Assembly: GCA_028554755.1 (NCBI GenBank)
Contig: JAPTOF010000001.1
Span: 9,219,001 to 9,283,000, forward strand
From: Cordia subcordata
Lineage: Eukaryota > Streptophyta > Magnoliopsida > Boraginales > Cordiaceae
Reading direction: 5' to 3'
Length of the DNA: 64,000 nt
The notes under the pieces were generated by a model. That model did no database searches. It saw only the letters and a program-made list of their open reading frames with translations, and had not been told where the DNA came from. Shown in pieces: positions 14,801 to 26,800 of this stretch; the first letter of the stretch is position 1, and each line of letters starts with the position of its first letter. Made by a program: the position numbers and the translations under genes.

Positions 14801-17800
14801 CGATCTTTGAAGCATTCCGCTGCACAAAAGAATTGCAACAAGAAAAACACTAATTTCTATGGCCTACGTGGAAATCAATCACTTAAGGTCAAAATTAAGC
14901 CAATAAAAGTTTAAACTAAATGAGGCAATGAATCATGACTAATCCCTTACGAAATAATGCACGGAAGAAAATATGTAAAGCAAAGCTAAAACTAAAATCT
15001 GGGGCTCATGACTTACAAGTACACTAGTACCAAAATTACTGTAGAAAATGCCCTCATGAAAATATTACAGGAAGAAATTAAGTATTTAAGAAAAATAAAT
15101 ACAGCATTTAGCACTAATGACATTCCTATCTCTCATGTGTAAGGCCATAACGGTAGTAAATGATCCTCCAAGCTTTCAGTCACCAGAAAGAAAATGGTCA
15201 TCCAGAGTTTTATGTGTTGAGTGGATAACTTGTAATCATAATTCAGAAAATAGGGTTTTACAGAGCATAAAGACAGGCCGGTCAAAATACGAAGCTATAT
15301 TGCACATACAAAATCCATCCTTGAACCTTGCCCAGCCCAAAAAAAAAAACAGAAACAAAAAAAAATAAAAGAACAAAAAGAAAACAAATAAACAAATAAA
15401 AATAAAACATACATCCTCAAACAGAAGCCTGGCCATTCCGCATTCTCTCTGAACGGTTTTTCTCAATGCATAGAATATATTGTCTCTCCTCTCGAATGTC
15501 ATCTGTACGACGTTTATTGTTGGACTCAAAGAAAAGGATATGATATACTAATCAGTTGTGTCAATCTCCTTCATGGGCATGGCCATTCTCAAATATGTGC
15601 CGTGACCATCTTTAGCACAAATTAAATCCACACACATACCATTAATTTTGTCCTCCCAGGTTTAGGAATGATGAATACAGAGCTTTCTAGAATTTAAATC
15701 ATGAGGAACCACGAACAGCTCTCTTGTTAAACAAATTATTATTTGTATCCTAGGAGACTTCTAGCTACTTATGTGATCATTTAGAATGGAAAACAAAATC
15801 TAAATCCTTATAGGAACATGCTTCACTTACATGCGTTCTTCACTCACTCGTAATTTAATGTTCGTCCACCTTTAACTTATATTTTATGTTTAGAACCTCT
15901 TATGTTTATAACGAATAAGAAGAAGACAAGGTGAGTTAGAAAGAGAAAGAGAGAGAGAGAGAGGTGATTCTTTTCATTTATACTGCTTGATAGAGGTCCT
16001 AAGCATTTTAGTGGATAACATCAGGCAATTTTCCCAAGATATCAATTGTAGCAAGACGATAGATAATGCAACCGTAATATACAATCTTTACCTGTTATTC
16101 ACCACTTCTAGAGTTCTGTCAGTGTAAGACTTATTCACACTCTAAGAAGTATCTTCAAGAAACAATCACTATTGTAGACACTTATTCACCCTCTTAAAAT
16201 TATTTATCAGTATCCAATAACAGCTTAAAATTTATTATCTATATCCCATGCAAGATGTTCAGAACTGAACTTTATCTTTGCATTCTATCTGAAAGCGCTA
16301 AAATATAATTATTGTACTCCAATTAAGTATAGACGGGGAATGATAAGAAAATTTTAAATGGACATGCATCATGGACAAAGTTACTCCAGAGATACTCTGA
16401 TACCAAAATCAAAATCAATCGCTTAAACGTAACACTCACAATAAGTTACTCTTTGAGCTTTGAGGCAATTGGTTAACCGGAAAAGCTCAGTGTGTAACTA
16501 GAAGTGACAAGCATTTGCAAGTAATGATACTGAAATAACATGAGTTGCTTAGACTTTAACCATAGCACACAGAAGCAAGAGCATTGATTTAAAGAGCCAG
16601 TCAGAGGTTAAACCAAGCTATAAATTTGCTGATTCATTTCTTTCTAGCGATTGGTTTAAGAAAGAGTGGAGAAGCAAAAACCACGGAACGTTTGGGCCTA
16701 CAGCTAGTTTCACGAGTGTGTGCAGAAGAAATGCAAGAATTTACCAACAGAAAAGAGTACCTATCTTTTTCCAATTTTTCCCTTTAAACCGTTGCACAGC
16801 CTGACGCAAAATCTCATCCTGTACGGAGATACAAATTCATTAACTTAAAAATATATGTGAAACGAATTTGAATCTAATTTATATAATTTACGTATTAGAA
16901 AGCTAGAAAATTAGAGCAGATTCCGGTATAACAACTGCACTGCATGCCCATACACCATCAAGAGTAGATATAGGCACATGGGAGGAGCAAGGTAGGGAGG
17001 TAGGGAGACTCAGACAGCAGTGACCAAGTCTTCGAACAAATGGACCATAAGAACCACGATAAAAGCCAGATTACCACAAACCATTGTGACATTCCACACG
17101 AAACAAAAAATTACAAAAGGATTGTTATTATAAACTCTACAAGACCTTCCCATTAGACAGTTAATGCACAGATAGATGGTTGCTCTCCCAGTATAGATTG
17201 GTAAGAACTATATACAGGCAAAGAGATTTCTTTCAAGTAGGGAGAGAAAAGACAAAAACATGATGAAAGAAAGGGGAAAAAAAAAAAAGAAAAAAGGTTG
17301 TCAAACATTAATGTGACACTGCTCCTGTCTGATAAAAGCCGTGAAAAGCATTTCCATTTAAGTAAGATTCAACCGTGAAATTCAAATTATCATTTATGCT
17401 TACATTCAGTGAAGATGCTAGGAGTTGGGGTGCAATCATTTTAATCGAATTGCTGTCTCAAATAATTCAAATATTGCCTATCATGGATGTCTGGGGCTAT
17501 AAAGGGTTTTAATCATAATCTGTTACTACTGGGATCTTATGACATATTTCTTGTCCCCAACTGCCTGATGCTCAGCATTATTGATGATTATACAAGGTAA
17601 ATAGGCAAAAACACCTCCTTAGTGATAGTTAAAATGGTTTTCCATTTACTTACTGTGTTTGCTTTCATGATGATAATCCTTTCAATATTTTTCACAAACA
17701 TGCCAGTTAGAATTGTTGTAATGAAGTTGGTGTTGAACAGTAGGCACAACACTATCATGACAACAAAATGGGTCACCTGAATTTCTAAGAATAGATATAT

Positions 17801-18696
17801 AAAGGCGTACAAGTAATGGATGGAAAATTATCCTGTATGAAATGGAGAAATGATGTTTACCTCTTCTGGAGTCCATTGTCCTTTTGTGGAACGCCTTGTC
17901 GGGCCACTAGTCCTCCTAAAGAAACAAAAGCATAACTCACAGTATCAGAAAATAGAATGATATAATACAAATTAATAGAACGATATGATACAAATTATGT
18001 CCTCCTAAAGAAACAAAAGCATAACTCACATTATCAGAAAATAGAATGATATAATACAAATTAATAGAACGATATGATACAAATTATGCCTCTATTTACT
18101 GCATCACATGCAAGTGAGAAAGGAAACCCCTTACGACCATAAACATGAAAAGAGTATGACACCATAAAAGGCATAACAGGAAAATTAGAAAATGCCTTTT
18201 CTTAAGAAAAATAAATTCACAATGTCTATATAATTATGTTTTCACAATTTCCCACAAATTCATTTTCTCAAGAAAATACCATTCATTTATAACGAGCCTA
18301 GAACGATGAGACAAGAAGTTTTTGAAACTTTTAAGCTGCATCCCATGAAGGATTCAATTTATGCAACTGCAGGATTTAGAAACTTATGCAATACATTCTT
18401 ATATAGCAAGCAAATACGTGTAAAGCTAAATCTATTATCCCAAAATTTCATTTCGATTAACAAACAAGTTATGATTTACTCAGAAATGGACAAGACATGC
18501 TGCTGCATCAGAGGTACATTTGTACAAAACACAAGGGAAAAGCAAAAAGGGAGAAGAACAAGCAAAACTGGAAATCATATATCGTTAAAGAAGCCTCATA
18601 TATGTATATTCTGAATTACCCATGTAAAGGCCGAGCTCTCTGTATAGCACTGCTGATGCAATCTGAAGAAATTGTAATCGCCCTATCACCTTCCAT
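8833..18696 (-). CDS. MYB3R: MYB3R (R1R2R3-MYB) transcription factor
   Basis: Nuclear regulator that in plants binds MSA elements (AACGG core) of G2/M genes. Eleven exons join in frame (1030 aa): 18696-18620, 17915-17861, 16818-16761, 14819-14725, 14635-14532, 13219-13091, 12918-11157, 10462-10128, 10007-9893, 9812-9576, 8958-8833. R1 covers about residues 37-86 (KGQWTPEE start), R2 89-138 (HLPGRIGKQCRERWHNHL) and R3 141-189 (FLPGRTDNAIKNHWNSSVKK). The large exon 7 encodes a Ser/Asp-rich region and LCTPSILKKRNRDLVSPLS, a conserved MYB3R C-terminal motif; exon 9 has SPSAWKSPWF, also family-typical. Several SP/TP pairs are candidate CDK sites. The length fits the long MYB3R1/4-like group, but activator versus repressor class is not settled by sequence. 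The first exon ATG is the only one in frame with the MYB repeats there. Confidence 0.95.
13220..14531 (-). other. MYB3R intron 6 with LTR remnant
   Basis: This is the intron between the R2/R3 boundary exons. It contains a C run and G/C-rich patch at about 13672-13690, an LTR-like stretch (about 13790-14027) and a CT microsatellite at about 13993-14018. No additional coding sequence was recognised. Confidence 0.7.
13790..14027 (+). mobile_element. Probable solo LTR or LTR fragment (copia type)
   Basis: The segment has a copia-LTR-like layout: CTCTATAAATACCTAG (TATA region, about 13938), then a pyrimidine-rich tail of CT repeats ending TTGTCAACA at about 14027. The composition resembles the LTR at 3773-3993. 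No internal coding region flanks it, so it would be a solo LTR left by recombination. The left boundary and the target duplication could not be fixed. Confidence 0.45.
14820..16760 (-). other. MYB3R intron 3, no features beyond low complexity
   Basis: Intron of about 1.9 kb between the R1 exons. It holds an A-rich tract at about 15339-15410 and a GA microsatellite at about 15940-15963. I see no exon, RNA gene or transposon end that can be supported. Confidence 0.6.
16819..17860 (-). other. MYB3R intron 2, nothing recognised
   Basis: Intron of about 1.0 kb between the first two R1 exons. It contains an A run at about 17277-17297 and otherwise ordinary AT-rich sequence. No coding or RNA feature is supported. 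Confidence 0.6.
17911..18088. repeat. 89-bp tandem duplication covering the exon-2 splice acceptor of MYB3R
   Basis: Copy 1 is 17911-17999 and copy 2 is 18000-18088; they differ at one visible base (CAGTATCAG versus CATTATCAG). The repeat unit begins at the first bases of exon 2, so the acceptor TTTAG/GAGGA is present twice, with AG immediately before 17915 and again before 18004 on the minus strand. Confidence 0.92.
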
Positions 18697-18778
18697 TGTT
18701 GTTTGAGACGAAGGCAAATCTGCATACCCCAATTCCCACACGTTGACTATCTTCTCCCGATTGTCGTTCCCAAAACAT
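18686..18778 (-). promoter_or_regulatory. Candidate uORF overlapping the MYB3R start codon
   Basis: Upstream of the MYB3R ATG (18694-18696) an ATG at 18776-18778 opens a 30-codon ORF that ends TGA at 18686-18688, eight bases past the main start, in a different frame. If the leader includes this ATG, ribosomes must bypass it to make MYB3R. Whether it is transcribed depends on the 5' UTR acceptor, which lies somewhere near 18790-18810 but was not fixed. Confidence 0.5.
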
Positions 18779-19837
18779 TATATGCTACCCTAAGATGCTG
18801 AAGAAGCTACCCTATTGAACGATGAGTTCAGCAGCTAAAACCATAACACAAACAGATAAAGCAACACTCAGGACTCTGAGACGTATAACCATAATAAACA
18901 ATCACGGAGAAATACAATTAGTGAGTATTCATGACAACCTAATCTAACTATCTAAGCATCTGATTCCAAGGAGCCACTGAGGTCAACTCGAAAAGAATAA
19001 ACCATAACAAATAAAAGCTGCAACAGTTACCCTATCTATTCAATTAAGATCAAGAGTCCATTTTAGATTATACCAAATTGGGTTCAACTTTCAAATGATT
19101 TGTCAATTTGTCACAATTCATCTGCTATGGCTTGAAGAATTCCAAAGGGACCAGCATATCCAGGACCAATTCTGTTCCGAGGTTACTTTCAGTTTCTTAA
19201 TAAGAATGAATGAGTACTCGGAATCGGAGAATCCCAAATCTAATCACTATGGAATTAAAACCAATTCCATCACATTTCCCTAATCTAAAGTTGTTCCCTT
19301 GGTTTCGAATACCCGTTATATGCTCATATTCTATAATTGTTGACCCCAGCATCCATGTTATAGTCACTATATTTCTACCATCAAAATTGGATATTAACAA
19401 ACAAAAATCTCAAACAGGAAAACAAAAAATGAACCAAAGAAAAGTCAAAAGTCCTAAATCCATATCTTTATGCCGATTATATCAAAAAAAAAAAGAATAA
19501 AATTCTACAACTTTAAAAAATCAAAGCTCGCCGTTTCAAATAAATGGAAAAAATTGGTTCAAATTTAATTTTAATTATAAGGCGAAGCCCAAAAAGAGTT
19601 CAAGTTATCTACAAATTATACTTCTATAGTTCTGATTTCGCCACCGACAAGATCGATTCAAATTCCATTAGGGTTTAATAAAACAACGTCAAGAAAATGA
19701 AATATTTGATATGAATCAAGAATCAAAGCATATACAGTTAGGATAAAAGAAACGCACATAAATAATCAACATAATAACTAAAATTAGCATGTTAAAATCA
19801 ATAAATGAAAAAAAATAAAATAAAAAAGTGAACTTAC

Positions 19838-20160
19838 ATTATCGAGCTTAAGAATGTTCAACCATAACAATGAACGAATCAATTCAACGCGCATTTCAGA
19901 TCGAAGACTGCAATAAAAAGAAGATCTACGATAAATTCGTAGAGAGAGAAAGAGCAGATAGTCTGTGTGGTGTGTGTGTGTTTGGGGGGGGGGGGGGAGT
20001 GTGTTTTTGAATAAAGTGAGTGTGTGTGTGTGTGTGTGTGTGTTTGAGTTTTAAGGTATGAGAAAACGGTAACAAAGGAATTCAAACATAAAAGGGGCGG
20101 ACAGACGAATTCAAACACTATGGGGAAAGGGACGGCTGGGATTCGTCCACGTGAAAATCA
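19838..20160 (-). promoter_or_regulatory. MYB3R 5' UTR exon donor, promoter and GT microsatellites
   Basis: A good minus-strand donor (AT/GTAAGTT, exon end 19838) suggests a non-coding first exon starting somewhere in about 19900-20000. Upstream are GT-repeat tracts and a G run at 19964-20043, an AACGG core at 20065-20069 and a palindromic CACGTG G-box at 20148-20153. The transcription start is not determined; element roles are inferred from motif identity only. Confidence 0.45.
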
Positions 20161-20540
20161 GAGCCATCTATTCTCTAAAAGGAAAAAAAAAAGAAAAAAA
20201 AAAAAAGAAAGAAGTTTAAAAGGAGCCGACGGCAGTGTTTCTACCTGCTTCTATAAATGAATGTTTTGAATTAATTAATAGGGGCACGGGGCCACTGTTG
20301 AAATTAGTGAAATTATTTTAGGATTTTCCACTTAACTCTCAAACGTATAAGATATAATAATACTCTAACATAAGTATATTTTAAAAAGAATACTTAACTT
20401 TGTTTACTAACGATCAAACTAATTAGAGTTATTATTAACTACTTTTCTAACTTTGCTCCTCAAAGTTTTGCTTAGAGCACTATATTAAAACTAAAAAATT
20501 ATTATTTATTATGTATAATAAGAATTCAAGAGTTAGCTTC
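20161..20540. other. Intergenic, AT-rich, nothing recognised
   Basis: This stretch carries A runs near 20180-20215 and otherwise low-GC sequence between the MYB3R promoter and a copia remnant. No ORF, repeat end or RNA gene is supported. Confidence 0.5.
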
Positions 20541-22140
20541 GTTTGTGTATATTGCTCTATACATGTATATCACTGTACATGTAGGGTCATTTTTTTTGGT
20601 TTTTTTAAGAGCATAAATGCTTTTGGAATATAAGAAACATTGTGAACAAACAACATGCTAATTTTGATGTGTTTACTCCTATGATGGAATATGGTATTAG
20701 TAGCAATATATATTGAACTCACACTGTCACATAACGTAAGTGGAGCATCATGTGGGTTTTGAATTCTCAAGAAACCAATAATAATATGCAATACCCATAA
20801 TAATTCAAAAGCTAAAGACGCAATTGCATGATATTTAGCTTTGAACTTAAGCGTGTCACAGTAGGTTGTTTGTGAAAACTCCATGAGATCTAATTATTTC
20901 CCATAAAAATTGTAAATCCAGAAGTGAAAAGCCTTGGAATGGAGCATCCAACCCGGTTAGCATTTGTTCGACCTTTAGTATCCAAAGATAACAGTCGTCA
21001 ATAAACTAGACTCATTTGTAGTGTATGCTTAATGTAGCAAAGAATTTACTTAGCTACTATCAAGTGTAGTGCGAGGGCCATGCATGTACCTGCGTACTAA
21101 ATTTACAGTATAAATTATGTCTGAGTACGTCATGGTGAGATATTATAATCCACCCCTTAATTGGCAAAATTCAGGAGGATCTTGCAATAACTCACAATCT
21201 ATCAAATTAAATCGAGCTCCCAAAGTAGGGTGGAGGTGAGTTTAGCTCTTGCCATGCCAAATATATGAAGTAATTGGATGGAGTATTTTGTTTGTGTCAG
21301 CATGACTCATTGCAAAAAGTTGATGACCACTATTCCAAGAACAAAAAATGCAAATGACCCTAAATCTTTCATAGCAAAAACAAGTTGATGTGCCAATAAT
21401 AACAATGTCATCAACATATATTACAAGAATGATGACGTTTTTATTATTTACTTGGAGAAATAAGGAGGCATCACTCTCAAAATGTGAAAAACCACATGAA
21501 ATGAGATAATGGCTTAATTTTTTATACCAAGCACGAGGTGCCTGTTTAAAATGATATAGAGATTTGTGTAAGCAGCACACATGATTTGGATGACTCAGAT
21601 CGATGAAGCCCTGCAGTTCTTCCATGTAAACATTTTCAATTAGATCGCTAGGTAGAAAGGCATTTTCAACATTTTAACTGTCTTAAAAATTAATTTATAA
21701 TATAGCTAAAGTCAGAATTAAGCAAATTGTGACTTGCCAAATAACCAACGGAAAAGTCTCATCATAATCTTGACCATGTTATTGATTGTAGCCTTTAGCT
21801 ACCAACTGAGTTTTACAATGCTCTAAGAACTTTATAAACCCAGCGGCATCCTATAACATGTATATTGAGTGTATATGGCACAAGAGATCAAGTTTTATTA
21901 CAAATAAGAGAATTAAACTCATTAAGCATTGCCGCTTTCAAGTTAGAATCTTTGTTAGTCTTTGTAAAACACGTAGGTTCCTCTGATGTTACCGATATAG
22001 CAGAAAGAATTCCAGCTTCAATAGAATATTTTGATATTTTGATAAGAGTAAGAGACATGGTTTCCTTGTACCATCTATTGCTTCACTAATCATATGATGT
22101 AATCTTAATGGATTAGAATTTGTATCATTTGACGACACTA
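20541..22140 (-). mobile_element. Ty1/copia remnant (RT and RNase H part), decayed
   Basis: Minus-strand fragments of copia pol appear in order: the RT N-terminal segment with GCRWVYKV (about 21830-21850), a segment with FKQAPRAWYKKL (about 21530-21560), the VDD active-site box (about 21400-21415), then an RNase H/C-terminal part (20570-20884) including the conserved HRSKHIKI region. Stops and frame changes separate all pieces. No LTRs were found. It is clearly older than the copia copies at 1-3993 and 36-41 kb. Confidence 0.85.
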
Positions 22141-22141
22141 A

Positions 22142-22350
22142 GGGCCTGTTTGGATTGGCTTTTTTTCCTGAAAAAGTTGCATTAAATTTGCAATAACTAT
22201 TTGATTTGTCATCTAAAAAAGCTGAAACTCTAAAAAAAGTTCAAATACAGCTTTTTTTAGAAGCCAGAATTTTCAGTTTCTCAAAAAAAAGCTATTTTTC
22301 AGAAGCGGCTAAAAAAAGTACTTTTAAAAAAAGCCAATCCAAATGTGCCC
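22142..22350. mobile_element. MITE with about 25-bp terminal inverted repeats
   Basis: The 209-bp element starts GGGCCTGTTTGGATTGGC and ends with the inverse (inward GGGCACATTTGGATTGGC), both continuing into T runs. The flanking triplets are TAA on the left and TAG on the right, close to the 3-bp TAA-type duplication of PIF/Harbinger (Tourist-like) MITEs. A related copy at 32930-33149 has a perfect 3-bp duplication, supporting the class. Confidence 0.8.
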
Positions 22351-22419
22351 TAGCGCATTCGAAGAAGTGCCATTACCGTTAGTTGCTTGTTCAGTTGGTG
22401 GTGACAAACTTTGAGGGTC

Positions 22420-22690
22420 ATCGTGTGATGAGAAAGTAACTTGCTATAAAAGTCCCCAAGAATGTCCCAGCAATAAGAATTGGAGATAGACACGATTCAT
22501 GATCCAAGTTCGAATTCAGTACATTGCTCTGGGTTGAGCGCCCTCTACTTGCTTGGTACACAATTTAGGGGACATGTTGTGCATTTGGCATGCATTTAGA
22601 GTTTGTCAGTTGGTGGTTGGGTTTCGTCAGTTGATCCAGTGGTCGGGCTCCGCCAGATAAATTTCCCTTGTCACAAAAAAAAAGAAAGAA
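22420..22690 (+). mobile_element. Possible SINE
   Basis: A GTTCGAATTC box-B-like motif occurs near 22508, the stretch ends in an A-rich tail at about 22672-22690, and the intervening sequence has no coding potential. The box A is not obvious and no clean target duplication was found, so this is only suggestive of a tRNA-derived SINE. Confidence 0.35.
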
Positions 22691-22703
22691 ATTAGGAGTA
22701 AAG

Positions 22704-22762
22704 AGCTTTTTTTTCCTCTATTGTATGAGCTTTTTTTTCCTCTATTGTATGAGCTTTTTTTT
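22704..22762. repeat. 24-bp tandem repeat, about 2.5 copies
   Basis: The unit GAGCTTTTTTTTCCTCTATTGTAT-like motif occurs twice completely and a third time in part, immediately after the possible SINE tail. It is intergenic and A/T-rich. Confidence 0.7.
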
Positions 22763-23814
22763 TTTTATAGAAAAATGTACTTTTAAAAAAAAGTATCTTT
22801 AGGTAATAAACATTTGAATTTAAAAAAAAATTTAAAAAAAGACCAAAACTCTAAATTAGAAAACCAACTTTTACTTTTCTCAAAAGTCAAAAATTTATCT
22901 TTTGACAAAAATATTTTTTTTTCAAAAGCTTAAAAAAACACTTTAAAATAATCCAAATGAACCTAAAACCACTTTGAAAAAAAATAAATTTTCAACTAAA
23001 ACAAATATGTCTACTGGTTTGAATTCGTTGTAAACAAGCTTGACTAATTTAGAAGTCCAAACCAAACACCCTCTTAGAGGCTGTTTGTTGCTTATTTGTG
23101 ACTTATAAGCACCAAATAGTAAAAACTATATAAAAAAAGACTTTTTTTAAGAACTTTTAAACACCAAAATAAACCAACTCAGTAGTCAAATCTTAGATTT
23201 TGCAATTAAAAAAATAAATTTACTTATTTTTACGTCATTGTCGAGGAAATTGTTATATAGTTACTTACAAATGTTAAATTTTAAAAAAATATCATAGCCT
23301 TGTAAACAAATTTATTCTACCATTTAGGCATAATATGCTGTTGTATAAGAAGAGACCCACTACATTCGATACAGGTACCAACTGCTAAGATTTCTTAATA
23401 GTCAAAAATCACCTTGTCTCTTTGACTCCACAGACATTAGATTCTGATATGAGTGCTACAAGAAGATTTCATTCTGTTGCAGATATTGATATTTCAGCAA
23501 TGGCACAGACCTCATAACTGAATTAAAGTACAATTTGCTCTACAAACCTGCAGACCTAAAACAGATATTATAGAAAATAAGAGGAAGGTAACCCATTCAA
23601 CATAGAGGCAGAAGAAGAGGAGGCAACCCATTTATCGTTTCCCAGGGGCAAAAGTAGTCCAATGCTAAAAGCTACTCAAAATCATATAATAGTTAAGCGG
23701 CATATTTCTTTCAATTCGCGGAAAAGCCATTCGATAAAGACCATGGCACAAAACTCGATACGATATCGTATACAAAAAAGGTCATGGAAAGGTTAAAAGG
23801 TTCTGCCAACGCCC
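22763..23814. other. AT-rich intergenic DNA and probable La 3' UTR
   Basis: About 22763-23420 is rich in A and T runs with words such as TAATCCAAATGAACC that recall decayed MITE ends, but no pairable termini are fixed. The part adjoining 23815 is probably 3' UTR of the La gene. No coding sequence is supported. Confidence 0.5.
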
Positions 23815-26800
23815 TCATGCAGCTCCGACTTTCTGGACTTTATTAGGACGGCCAGCTGAATCATGGTCTCTGGAGCGGAAATGCTTCCCACCTCTGTTGT
23901 GCCTTCCACCCCTGCAAACGAGTCAAAAGTAAAACAACTGCTTGTGTTCCCCCAGGCTCGATGATTGTAACAAAAAAGCAGCAAAAACTAAATAGAGAGA
24001 TATGGTTCACAAAAAGATGCAGTTCAAGATTGACTGTAGTAGTAGTTAATCCACAGAAAAGTGCGTTATCACATTATTTTATTTCGTAGTGCCAGAGAGA
24101 GATTACCAGACACTTCGACGATCAAAAAGAAAAACTTTTAAGAGATCGGCAAGTTCAGTCACATACCTTCCACGGTAGCCCTTGAAATTTTCCCGTCGTT
24201 TATCTTGATTAGAACGAAGGAGACTCCAATACTCTCTCTCAGCCTCACCTGAACAACAAAGTAGAAGCTAAGACAAATTGCAGACACAAAACTCCAGCTG
24301 TTCAGCACATCGTCTAAGTAACAACACAGGAAACAATTACTGAAGTTATATATAGTAGGGCTCTATTCTTCAATGTAAACACTTAAACTACATGGAACAT
24401 AAGCCATACTGATGTCACGGAAAAATGAATGTTTCTGTTTAGCAATCCCTGGGTAACTAATACTTTTCTCTAGAAACTCCAGATGCAGCAAGTTGAATTA
24501 ACAAAGTGGCATGTATATCTAACCCTACAACTCAGTAAAATCTGAGCAGAGCATAAGATTGAAATGTGCAGCATATGAGTATAAACAAATTTGTACATAT
24601 TTCAAAATTTCTCCATGAAAGGCGAACATGGGAGTAGGGGAAAAAAATGGAGAAAGGAGATGATAAAGTAAGAAGCTGTAAAACCTGTGACAGGATCCAA
24701 ATTAGCAATATAATTCTTCACAACCAAACCACCTTCATCAGCAAGTGCAGCAGCAGCACGTGCTTTCTGAGCTGCTCCAGCATCTTCAAACCGAATGTAT
24801 CCAGAATCTGATCCAATCTTGAAATCTACAAACTACAACATGCACAAGAAGAGTTTCAAGAGCAAGCAACACGAAATTAATGGCAACAATATAAACAGAG
24901 CAATTTTCCCATCTTCTCAGGCCCATCTTCCCAGATTTAGTAAACTGTGCTGCTGAAAATCTTTTTAGCATTATGTGCTAGAGAAGAATAGAGTAACTAC
25001 TAAAGCGTAACTAATTGACAGATATGCCTATCATCCCTGATACTTCGTAAGACGAAGATACCAATTTGAGTGACTACAGGGGGTCGAATGACCCATCCCT
25101 TTTTCCACTAGACTTACAGAGATATGGACTAAAGGGGCAAAAAAATTCTTGGGATGACTAAAAGGTAGGAGGAGACGTTTGAGAACAAGACAGTGCCAGA
25201 CAGCATAACATAAGCACCATTTATCCTTCTGCAGCAAAAAATGTGGTCTTGTTTATTTCTTCATTCAGAATTTCAGATGTACACTCAACATGCACTCGTT
25301 TACATGGCAATCTTATATAAAATCACTAATTCATATTTTACATGATTATTTATTATTTCTAAAAGATAAAAGCGGTTCATCTACTAGATATTTTATGCAT
25401 TGAGATGGACAAGTAAGCCCACATCGCCTCAGAAAAACGATACAATCACTGAGTAGCCATTGAAATAATCATGCCTGCTGATTGGTACACTATGTATCAG
25501 AACCATCATTTTTTCCAATGACAGATGATAGGCAGCTTAACAGGCAAGGACAGATGACACACAGCTTCACAGGCAAACAACTTTCATAATTGATCCAAGG
25601 CACAATGATATATTTATGTGATAAATAAAAAGAGAATTTGATTTCTGTGGCACCAGGAAGATGCTACCATATGTATGTATATATATATATATGTGTGTAT
25701 ATATATATATACTATATATATATACAGAACTAGACACTGAAGCGGCAGAAAAGAAGATGGTGATTCCAAAAACAGTCCAGGACATCTGCAAATACCTCAT
25801 TGTGTCATGATAAGGAACAAGTGATTTGTGAACCCAAACACAAAAAAAAATTGAAACTACATGGTTGAATTAAGAGGCTCTACTAGATAAAAAATGAACA
25901 CATGCACACCTACAACTGTGAATCACTTCTCAGCCTTAATACACCAAGAAAAGGAGAAACACATTGTTTATATAACATGCATTAAATCAAGACTAGGAAC
26001 AAAACAAGGAGAGGGGATAGAAGAGACCAAGTAGGAAGAAGAAGACAATGAATAAAATACTTCGTGAAATTATGGTTGGTTGTCCAATGGTCAAAGAAAT
26101 CAGAGCAGAAATTTTCCCTGTAGTAGATTCTTTAAGTAATCTTATCAACTAGTAGAGAGAAGATCGCAGGAGCAAGAGAGAGAGAGGGGGGGGGGGGGCA
26201 AAGCAATGTAGACAGACTCAACTGAAACTGAAAAGCAACAGTCGAGTTGCCCTTTCAATATGAATATATATAAACTGTAATGCCCACAAATTACTCAATG
26301 AACAGCAAAAGTTAGTCTAGTCACAAAAGTAAACTTTCAAGAATCACATATAGCTAACAAGACGCAGTCGTTTATGCTTGGACTCAAAGGAGAAGTAAAA
26401 AGAAATATTACAAAAGAAAACTTAATAAAACTATAAATCACATATGCAAATAGATAAAAGAACATGAACATGATATCTCAAGCAACAGCATTGGCATGAT
26501 AATGGAATTACCTTCACACTACCAAACTTCTGGAAAACACTTTTAAGATCCTCACGTAAGACAACATCTTTGTTGTCTTTGTAGGCAGCAGGATGTAACT
26601 TCTCTTGACCTTGTGCTCCTTCATCCTCTCGGACTGCACCATCCTTCTCTGCATCTTCAGATTCCATGACATCAGTTTCAGCATCTGTTTTATGCTCCTC
26701 CTTTTCTTCATCCTTCTCTTCATTCTCCTTGAGATTATCTTCATCTGCTTTCCCTTCTTCCAACTTTGTCTGTTCTTCCCCTTCAGTAACGCTTTTTGTA

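Noticed and set aside
15236..15529. 97-codon minus-strand ORF in a MYB3R intron
   Set aside because: The core is a Phe/Leu run from an A-rich tract; no domain, and it lies inside an intron.
19964..20043. GT-repeat and poly-G tract as a functional Z-DNA or quadruplex switch in the MYB3R promoter
   Set aside because: Simple repeats of this kind are common in this window (also near the La and plastid-protein genes), and nothing in the sequence shows a function.
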